A stretch of DNA of 64,000 nucleotides from SGZJ01 sp949372955 (GTDB lineage: Bacteria; Bacteroidota; Bacteroidia; Flavobacteriales; Flavobacteriaceae): assembly GCA_949372955.1 (NCBI GenBank), contig CASIAX010000005.1, positions 62,001-126,000 on the forward strand, read 5' to 3'. Of this stretch, positions 17,223 through 23,650 are shown one piece after another (positions within the stretch are counted from its first letter, which is position 1; every line of letters begins with the position of its first letter). Under the pieces are notes generated by a model. The model worked only from the letters and a program-made list of their open reading frames with translations, was not told where the DNA came from and did no database searches. A program made the position numbers and the translations under genes.

Positions 17223-18479
17223 ATGAACTCACTATTAAAAGCAGTAACAATTTTAGATAAAACTAGTGAGTTTCATAATGAAAAAGTTGATATTTTAATT
17301 GAAAGTGGATTAATTATTAATATTGATTTTAATATTAATAACCCTAAAAATTTCAAAGAAATTAACCTAACTAATCTTCATGTTTCTAGAGGCTGGTTTG
17401 ATTCTAGTGTCTGTTTTGGTGAACCAGGCTTTGAAAATAGAGAGACTATAGAAAATGGATTAAAAACTGCTTCTAGGTCAGGGTTTACTTCAGTTGCTTT
17501 ACAACCCAACACTAGCCCTGTGATTAATAATAGATCTCAAATAGAGTACATAAAACACAAATGTGTAAATAGCGTTGTAGAAATATATCCAATAGGTGCG
17601 TTAACCAGCTCAGGCTCAAACCCAAAACTCACAGAAATGTTTGATATGAAAAATGGTGGAGCAATTTGTTTTGGAAATTATAAAAAATCAATCACAAATG
17701 CTAATACTTTAAAATTAGCTCTACAATACACTTCTACATTTGGAGGAGTTGTTCTTTCTTATCCTGAAGATGAAATTTTATCAAATAATGGAGTAGTTAA
17801 TGAAAATATAATGAGTACTTCATTGGGGTTAAAAGGAAGACCTTGTTTATCTGAAGAAGTGCAGGTAATGAGAGATTTATCAATACTAGAATACTCTGGT
17901 GGCAAACTACATATTCCAACAATATCAACTACTAAATCTGTTGAATTAATTAGAGCTGCTAAAGCAAGAAAATTAAATGTGAGTTGCAGTGTAGCTGTTC
18001 ATAATTTATTTTTTTCAGATAGTAATTTACTAGACTTTAATACAAATTTTAAAGTTTTACCACCATTAAGAACCAAAGAGGATATCAAATCTTTAATTGA
18101 AGGGGTTAAAGATGGAACAATAGACATGGTAACTTCAGATCATAATCCGTTAAATATTGAGTTAAAGAAAACAGAGTTTGATAATGCAGAATTTGGAACA
18201 ATTGGGTTAGAGAGTATTTTCGGAGCATTAAACACACTTTTCTCTACTAAAATGGCTATAAAATTGCTAACATCTGGTAGGAACATTTTTAAAATTCCTC
18301 AAAATAATATTCAAATTGGGGAAATAGCTAATTTAACTTTATTTAACCCAAACAAGGAGTATGTTTTCGCTGATAAGCATATTTTATCTAAATCTAAAAA
18401 TTCTATTTTTTTAGATTCAAAATTAAGTGGCAAAGTTTATGGTGTGATAAATAAAAATAAACTCGCAATCTTTAAGTAA
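17223..18479 (+). CDS. Dihydroorotase-like protein lacking metal ligands
   Basis: An amidohydrolase-fold protein of 418 residues in the dihydroorotase (PyrC) family. The canonical metal motif D-x-H-x-H-x-R-E-P-G is replaced by DSSVCFGEPG (residues 60-69), so both His and the substrate Arg are absent. A later TSDHNP segment (Asp306) is retained. Such proteins are known as non-catalytic dihydroorotase homologues that assemble with aspartate carbamoyltransferase in some bacteria; other Bacteroidota copies also deviate here. It is the first gene of a two-gene unit with the esterase (TAATG overlap). A TATTTTTG -7 box lies at 17179-17186. Confidence 0.78.
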   Translation: MNSLLKAVTILDKTSEFHNEKVDILIESGLIINIDFNINNPKNFKEINLTNLHVSRGWFDSSVCFGEPGFENRETIENGLKTASRSGFTSVALQPNTSPVINNRSQIEYIKHKCVNSVVEIYPIGALTSSGSNPKLTEMFDMKNGGAICFGNYKKSITNANTLKLALQYTSTFGGVVLSYPEDEILSNNGVVNENIMSTSLGLKGRPCLSEEVQVMRDLSILEYSGGKLHIPTISTTKSVELIRAAKARKLNVSCSVAVHNLFFSDSNLLDFNTNFKVLPPLRTKEDIKSLIEGVKDGTIDMVTSDHNPLNIELKKTEFDNAEFGTIGLESIFGALNTLFSTKMAIKLLTSGRNIFKIPQNNIQIGEIANLTLFNPNKEYVFADKHILSKSKNSIFLDSKLSGKVYGVINKNKLAIFK

Positions 18480-19138
18480 TGCTAAAAGAAGACTTGTCCA
18501 TAAAATATTTAATCAAAGAGTCTACCACATCCAATAAGAACTCTCCCTTATTATTATTAATGCATGGTTTTGGAAGTAATGAAGGGGATTTACATTCTTT
18601 CGCTAATTATCTTCCAGAAAAATATACTGTTGTTTCTATCAGAGCACCTTATACTTTACCAACTGGTGGGTATGCTTGGTATAACATTAATTTTGATAAT
18701 GACATGAATAAGTTTAATGATCATAATCAAGCTAAAGATTCAATTAAATTAATAGCTAAATTTTTAGATGAGATAGTTAATAAGTATCCCATCGATTCTA
18801 ATGATATCTGCCTTCTTGGTTTTAGTCAAGGAACAATTCTCAGTTATGCTCTTGGGTTGAATTACCCTGAAAGGTTTAAAAAAATAATTGGGTTTAGTGG
18901 GTATATTGATGAAGCTATGGTATTTACCAAAATCAATAACTTAAATTACTCAAACTTAAACTTATATATTTCACACGGAACTCAGGACCCTGTAATTCCT
19001 GTTGATTGGGCTAGAAAATCAATAAAGATTCTTAAAGAAAAAAATATAAATCATAACTATAAAGAGTTTGACTCAGGACATACAATTTCAGCTGATAATT
19101 TTTATGATTTTAAAAATTGGCTTGAATCTACTAATTGA
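18479..19138 (+). CDS. Phospholipase/carboxylesterase (alpha/beta hydrolase)
   Basis: An esterase of 219 residues in the phospholipase/carboxylesterase family. LLMHGFGSNEGD is the oxyanion region, the nucleophile is Ser116 in GFSQG, the acid Asp170 in HGTQDPVIP and the base His201 in DSGHTIS. The triad spacing is the family's. No signal peptide, so cytoplasmic. Likely acts on short acyl esters or lysophospholipids. Its ATG shares bases with the stop of the dihydroorotase-like gene, and its 3' end overlaps the convergent metallo-hydrolase by 8 bp. Confidence 0.88.
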   Translation: MLKEDLSIKYLIKESTTSNKNSPLLLLMHGFGSNEGDLHSFANYLPEKYTVVSIRAPYTLPTGGYAWYNINFDNDMNKFNDHNQAKDSIKLIAKFLDEIVNKYPIDSNDICLLGFSQGTILSYALGLNYPERFKKIIGFSGYIDEAMVFTKINNLNYSNLNLYISHGTQDPVIPVDWARKSIKILKEKNINHNYKEFDSGHTISADNFYDFKNWLESTN

Positions 19139-19898
19139 TGTTTAAACATAATTCATCATACGCTAAAAAAATATTTTTAGGTAATATTTTTTCAACTTCT
19201 TTATGAAAACCTAAATTATGACTAATATGAGTAAAATAACAAGCCTTCGGGTTTATTTTATTTACAAGTTCAATCGCCTCAGTTAGATTCAAATGCGAAT
19301 GATGCTCTTCTATTCTTAAACAGTTTAAAACAAGAACATTTAAGTCTGAAAGTTTTTTTATTTCCTTTTCTGAAATAGTCTTCATATCAGTTATATATGC
19401 AAAGTTTTTAATTCTAAAACCAAATACTTGGAGCTTGTTATGATAAACATTCACAGGTACTATTTCTAAACCATTTACATTAAAAGAATTATTATTGATT
19501 ACTATCGGATTAATTACAGGGATACCAGGATACATATTTTTATTATCAAATATATAGTCATAGCGTCTTTTTAAATTCTTTACAACTCTATTGTGAGCAT
19601 AGACGTTAATATCTCCATGATGAAAGTAAAAAGGCCTTAAATCGTCTAATCCAGCTACGTGATCACTATGTTCATGTGTAAAAAATAATCCGTTAATCTT
19701 ACCGCATCCGACTCTAAGCATTTGATATCTAAAATCTGGGCCGCAATCTATTACATAATTAAATGTTTTCCAATTTACTAAAATAGAGGATCGCAGTCTT
19801 CGATCTTTTTTATCAGTACTCTTGCAAACAGGATGATTACTTCCAATTACGGGAATACCCTGTGATGTGCCAGTACCCAAAAAAGTAATTTTTAGCAT
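19131..19898 (-). CDS. MBL-fold metallo-hydrolase, PhnP-like
   Basis: A beta-lactamase-fold hydrolase of 255 residues. The metal motif is HEHSDH (75-80) in FFTHEHSDHVAGLDDLR, with DCGPDF before it and THISHNLGF near the end. The LGTGTSQGIP N-terminus and the GLDDLRPF tail of the motif are typical of the PhnP/cyclic-phosphodiesterase group, whose founding member cleaves phosphoribosyl cyclic phosphate. No phn genes are nearby, so a general cyclic phosphodiesterase role is as likely. It diverges from the 19995 gene. Confidence 0.85.
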   Translation of the reverse strand: MLKITFLGTGTSQGIPVIGSNHPVCKSTDKKDRRLRSSILVNWKTFNYVIDCGPDFRYQMLRVGCGKINGLFFTHEHSDHVAGLDDLRPFYFHHGDINVYAHNRVVKNLKRRYDYIFDNKNMYPGIPVINPIVINNNSFNVNGLEIVPVNVYHNKLQVFGFRIKNFAYITDMKTISEKEIKKLSDLNVLVLNCLRIEEHHSHLNLTEAIELVNKINPKACYFTHISHNLGFHKEVEKILPKNIFLAYDELCLNIN

Positions 19899-19933
19899 AA
19901 TAAAATATTATCATAAAAATAGAATATTTTTCT

Positions 19934-19960
19934 TTGGCAGAACAATTTTTAATACATTTG
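19934..19960 (+). promoter_or_regulatory. Promoter of the conserved gene at 19995
   Basis: TTG (19934-19936) and TACATTTG (19953-19960) are separated by 16 bp, slightly short of the usual 19-20. The start site would be near 19967 and the leader about 28 nt. Both boxes match the Bacteroidota consensus well. Confidence 0.45.
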
Positions 19961-19994
19961 TATATGTAATTTTTTATGTTATAAATTCTAAGAA

Positions 19995-21422
19995 ATGGAT
20001 ATAATTCATAATGGCGATTCTGTAGTAAATACTGTTCCTACTACTAAGCAGAAAGCTTTGAAAATTAACTTAAATAAAAATATTTACGGATCATTTGCTG
20101 AAATAGGTGCAGGGCAAGAAACTGTCAGACAATTTTTTAGAGCTGGAGGAGCATCCAGTACAATAGCTAAATCAATGTCCGCTTATGATAAAGATTTTAG
20201 TGATGCTATTTATGGAATTGAAAATGACAAGAGATATGTTACTGAAAAAAGGTTAAGAAAAATGCTTGTTTGGGAAACGAATTTAATAGAAAAGAGGTTA
20301 ACTCGTGACAAGCATCCTGATAAATTGTTTTTTTCTTTTGCCAATACGGTAGCGACGATTGATTTTGCAAAAAAATTCAAAGGTCATGGTTGGGTAGGTA
20401 TAAAATTTCAAGTAGAGCCTGGTGGTGATTATAATGAAATAATTATACACATTAGATTTAAAGAAAATGTAGCAAGACTTCAACAAGAAACTTTAGGGAT
20501 ATTAGGTACAAACCTAATTTATAGTGCTTTTTATAAATTTAATAAACCAAAGAAGTTATTAAAATATTTATATGACAACCTAGATAAAGACCAACTAGAA
20601 ATAGATACTATAAATTTTTCTGGTCCAATATTTAAGAATGTTGATAATAGATTGATTAGTTTACAATTGGTGAAAAAAGGGATGACAGATGCAGTGATGT
20701 TTTCTCCCGATGGTAAAAATGTATTACCTGCAAAAATTTTATATAAAAAAAATATCTTAGCTCTAAGAGGAAGCTTTAGACCAGTAACTAAAGTAAATGT
20801 TGAAATGTACTTAAATTCTATTAAGTTATTTTTAAAACAAAAAAATGTTGACTTAGATAATACACAAGTGGTTTTTGAGATTACACTATCTAATCTGAAA
20901 AGTGACGGAGAAATTGATGAACAAGATTTTCTAGATAGAGCTAAATTACTTTGCTCACTTGGTCAAACTGTTCTAATATCTAACTTTAAAGAATACTTTA
21001 AACTTGTTGAATATTTTTCTTTGTATACTAAGAAAAAAATTGGTCTTACTATGGGTATAAATAATCTAATTGAAATATTTGATCCTAAATATTACACACA
21101 TCTTAGTGGTGGGATTTTAGAAGCATTTGGAAAACTATTTTTCAAAAATGTAAAGGTCTTTGCTTATCCGATGTTAAATGAGGATGGAGTAATAATCAAC
21201 AGTGACAATTTAAAAGTTCATCCAAGAATGAAAGAACTGTATAAGTTTTTTAAATATAACAATAAAGTTCAAGATGTAGAAGATTACAATGAAGATCACT
21301 TAAAAATATTTTCTAGAGAAGTTCTTACTTTAATAAATAATGATGATCCTAAATGGGAGGAAATGTTACCAAATGGAGTTACAAAACTAATTAAAGATCA
21401 AAAGCTCTTTGGCTACAAGTAA
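19995..21422 (+). CDS. Conserved protein of unknown function (IYGSFAEIGAGQE family)
   Basis: A 475-residue soluble protein without signal peptide or membrane spans. Segments that look strongly conserved are IYGSFAEIGAGQE, RAGGASSTIAKSMSAYDKDF, FSFANTVATIDF and GHGWVGIKFQ. I recall close relatives across Bacteroidota carrying inconsistent labels (including nicotinate-nucleotide adenylyltransferase), but no adenylyltransferase H-x-G-H motif is visible here, so I do not adopt that name. It has its own promoter and stands alone between two divergently arranged units. Function unknown. Confidence 0.8.
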   Translation: MDIIHNGDSVVNTVPTTKQKALKINLNKNIYGSFAEIGAGQETVRQFFRAGGASSTIAKSMSAYDKDFSDAIYGIENDKRYVTEKRLRKMLVWETNLIEKRLTRDKHPDKLFFSFANTVATIDFAKKFKGHGWVGIKFQVEPGGDYNEIIIHIRFKENVARLQQETLGILGTNLIYSAFYKFNKPKKLLKYLYDNLDKDQLEIDTINFSGPIFKNVDNRLISLQLVKKGMTDAVMFSPDGKNVLPAKILYKKNILALRGSFRPVTKVNVEMYLNSIKLFLKQKNVDLDNTQVVFEITLSNLKSDGEIDEQDFLDRAKLLCSLGQTVLISNFKEYFKLVEYFSLYTKKKIGLTMGINNLIEIFDPKYYTHLSGGILEAFGKLFFKNVKVFAYPMLNEDGVIINSDNLKVHPRMKELYKFFKYNNKVQDVEDYNEDHLKIFSREVLTLINNDDPKWEEMLPNGVTKLIKDQKLFGYK

Positions 21423-21520
21423 ATTAGAGTTTTGGTTATTTGTTTATTAAAACCATTCTATTAAGTTATCTCTAATAATTCACTACAAAAAAAGGTTCTA
21501 TAAAATTATGTTGCTAATTA

Positions 21521-21979
21521 TTAGCCCCCTAGGATCTGACTAGTATGATCCTTCGTTTTAACTTTCTCAATAACCTTTGTAATCACTCCTCTTTCATTTG
21601 TAATAAATGTAGTTCTTAATATACCTTCATATTCTCTACCCATAAATTTTTTAGGACCCCAAACTCCAAAAGAGTTAATAATATCTTTATCTACATCTGC
21701 TAATAAAGGGTAAGGAAATCCACCAAACTTTTGTGAAAATGAAGATTGAGATTTAACCTTATCAGCACTAACACCATAGACTGAATAACCATTTTTTGAT
21801 AATTCAGAAAAATTATCAGACAAATTACATGCTTGAGCAGTACAACCTGGTGTATTAGCCTTAGGATAAAAGAATATGACACACTTTTTAGACGATAAGT
21901 CTTCAGTTTTAACAGTATTTCCTTTGTCATCTAGACATTCAAAAACAGGAAGCTTGTCCCCTACTTTTAATAAACCCAT
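21521..21979 (-). CDS. bcp: Thioredoxin-dependent thiol peroxidase (BCP/PrxQ)
   Basis: An atypical 2-Cys peroxiredoxin of 152 residues. The peroxidatic Cys46 is in TPGCTAQAC and the resolving Cys51 is five residues later in the same helix, the PrxQ-alpha arrangement. It reduces hydrogen peroxide and organic hydroperoxides with thioredoxin. It diverges from nth across 38 bp, so an oxidant-defence enzyme and an oxidative-base-repair enzyme share a control region. Confidence 0.95.
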   Translation of the reverse strand: MGLLKVGDKLPVFECLDDKGNTVKTEDLSSKKCVIFFYPKANTPGCTAQACNLSDNFSELSKNGYSVYGVSADKVKSQSSFSQKFGGFPYPLLADVDKDIINSFGVWGPKKFMGREYEGILRTTFITNERGVITKVIEKVKTKDHTSQILGG

Positions 21980-21985
21980 AATTGC

Positions 21986-21993
21986 TATATTTG
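21986..21993 (+). promoter_or_regulatory. -7 promoter box of nth
   Basis: TATATTTG matches the Bacteroidota -7 consensus and would place the start of transcription near 22000, about 18 nt before the ATG at 22018. No clear -33 TTG is present. Confidence 0.35.
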
Positions 21994-22017
21994 AAATTGA
22001 AAGTAAATATAATATAA

Positions 22018-22671
22018 ATGAATAAAAAGGAAAGTATAAAATTCATAATAGATGAACTGGAAAAAAAATATCCTAAAGTTCCTGTACCATTAGACCACAA
22101 AGACCCTTATACACTTTTAATAGCGGTACTTCTTTCAGCTCAATGTACTGATGTTAGAGTAAATAAAATAACACCAATTTTGTTTAAAAAAGCAGACAAC
22201 CCATATGATATGATTAAAATGTCTATAGAAGAAATCAAAGCTATAATAAGACCATGTGGCTTGTCTCCAATGAAAAGTAAGGGAATTCACGGACTATCTG
22301 AAATCATAATTAATAAGCACAATGGTAAGGTGCCTGCAGACTTTGACCTTTTAGAGGAACTTCCTGCAGTTGGGCATAAAACTGCTGGTGTCGTTATGTC
22401 TCAAGCATTTAAGGTGCCTGCATTCCCAGTAGATACGCATATACATAGACTTCTTTACAGATGGAAGATATCAACAGGTAAAAATGTAAAAAAAACTGAA
22501 GAAGATGCTAAAAAAGCATTTCCAAAAGATTTGTGGAACAAGTTACATTTACAAATTATATGGTATGGTAGAGAATATTCACCAGCTCGAGGTTGGGATT
22601 TAAGCAAAGATATTATAACAAATAAAATAGGTAGAAAGAAAATAATTAATGACTACCTAAAGTCTAATTAA
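22018..22671 (+). CDS. nth: Endonuclease III without iron-sulfur cluster ligands
   Basis: A bifunctional DNA glycosylase/AP lyase of 217 residues. The helix-hairpin-helix is LPAVGHKTAGVV with catalytic Lys121, and Asp139 follows in FPVDTHIHR. The family's C-terminal C-x6-C-x2-C-x5-C cluster motif is missing: the only cysteines are Cys43 and Cys80, and the equivalent region reads GREYSPARGWDLSKD. Since both catalytic residues are intact, the enzyme is probably active on oxidised pyrimidines. Its 3' end overlaps a small convergent gene by 8 bp. Confidence 0.92.
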   Translation: MNKKESIKFIIDELEKKYPKVPVPLDHKDPYTLLIAVLLSAQCTDVRVNKITPILFKKADNPYDMIKMSIEEIKAIIRPCGLSPMKSKGIHGLSEIIINKHNGKVPADFDLLEELPAVGHKTAGVVMSQAFKVPAFPVDTHIHRLLYRWKISTGKNVKKTEEDAKKAFPKDLWNKLHLQIIWYGREYSPARGWDLSKDIITNKIGRKKIINDYLKSN

Positions 22672-22807
22672 TATTTATTTCTATCTGACCAAAATTTAAG
22701 CTTATAATATTTAATGATTTTGAATAGTCTAAAAGAAACTTAATTGTTTCTTTTTTTGGATTTAAATTTGATGATTGTAAGTCTTTTTTAAAGTAATTTT
22801 TTTGCAT
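22664..22807 (-). CDS. 47-residue protein downstream of the ECF sigma gene
   Basis: A complete small frame from ATG (22805-22807) to TAG (22664-22666). The core reads KKETIKFLLDYSKSLNII. I recall short flavobacterial proteins with the same K-x-T-I-x-F-L-L-x-Y-S-K-S-L core, which supports it as real. It lies 41 bp behind the sigma factor on the same strand, the place where an anti-sigma factor often sits, but it has no membrane span and is much shorter than known anti-sigma proteins. Function unknown. Confidence 0.7.
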   Translation of the reverse strand: MQKNYFKKDLQSSNLNPKKETIKFLLDYSKSLNIISLNFGQIEININ

Positions 22808-22848
22808 ATTATATTTTTATTTATAACGAGCAAAATATTAATTTATTG

Positions 22849-23436
22849 TTATCTAGTAAGAGATATGTTTTTTTTAGAAATAATACTTCTTAGATTTATA
22901 AGTGCATATCGCATTCTCCCTAATGAAGTATTGATACTAACCCCAGTTTTATTTGAAATTTCCTTAAAACTTAAATCATTATAAAACCTATATACTAAAA
23001 CCTCTTTTTGGTCAGCAGGTAGTAGCTCTATTAGGTCTCTAACATCGTTATCTATTTGATTTTTTATCAAATTATCTTCAGCATCAAGAGAATTATCTTT
23101 TAAAACTGAAAATATATCAAAACTGTCAGAGCTTTGAAATTTTTGAAGTCTCTTATTTTTTCTAAAATGATCGATTACTAAATTATGAGCTATTCTCATA
23201 ACCCATGAGACAAATTTACCTTCCTCATTATAATTGCCCAATTTTAAAGTTCTAATAACTTTTATAAAAGTATCTTGAAAAACATCTTCTGTCAAATCTC
23301 TATCTAATATTTTAGAATAAATAAAATTGTAAAGCTTTTGTTTATGTCTTTTTATTAATATTTCAAGACAAAACTCGTCACCTTTTAAATAATCACTAAT
23401 TAACTGAGAATCTGAAAATTTGTACTTATTAACCAT
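22849..23436 (-). CDS. ECF-type RNA polymerase sigma factor
   Basis: A group 4 sigma factor of 195 residues. Region 2 shows LTEDVFQDTFIKVIRTL and FVSWVMRIAHNLVIDHFRK; region 4 shows LPADQKEVLVYRFYNDLSFKEI followed by a helix-turn-helix TGVSINTSLGRMRYALINLR. It directs polymerase to a specific promoter class. There is no conventional transmembrane FecR-like anti-sigma gene next to it; only the 47-residue gene follows. In Bacteroidota an orphan general ECF of this type is common. Confidence 0.92.
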   Translation of the reverse strand: MVNKYKFSDSQLISDYLKGDEFCLEILIKRHKQKLYNFIYSKILDRDLTEDVFQDTFIKVIRTLKLGNYNEEGKFVSWVMRIAHNLVIDHFRKNKRLQKFQSSDSFDIFSVLKDNSLDAEDNLIKNQIDNDVRDLIELLPADQKEVLVYRFYNDLSFKEISNKTGVSINTSLGRMRYALINLRSIISKKNISLTR

Positions 23437-23615
23437 AACATTACATTTTTACACAACAAGAAATTGTGATTTGTTTAAACTAAAAATTTAAAAAAAGTAA
23501 TGTTATTCTATAGGCTTATGATTAATTGTTATATTCAAATATAGGCTTATTCATTTAATTTCCAAAAAAAGTAATAAAAAAGTAATCTTTAAGTTCGGAT
23601 AGATTTAATATATAT

Positions 23616-23623
23616 TATATTTG
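23616..23623 (+). promoter_or_regulatory. -7 promoter box of uvrA
   Basis: TATATTTG matches TAnnTTTG. A TTC at 23594-23596 lies 19 bp upstream, one base off the -33 TTG. An AGGGG segment lies about 5 nt before the uvrA ATG at 23651, one of the few Shine-Dalgarno-like sequences before a start in this window. Confidence 0.35.
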
Positions 23624-23650
23624 AAATTATTAAGATTTATAGGGGTATAT

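Noticed and set aside
21440..21520. Inverted repeat TAATAATT/AATTATTA between the 19995 gene and bcp as a terminator
   Set aside because: The arms are only 8 AT pairs with a long loop and no T run; too weak to claim.
23621..23650. Extension of uvrA to a TTG at 23621
   Set aside because: It would begin inside the -7 box and add ten residues unlike UvrA.
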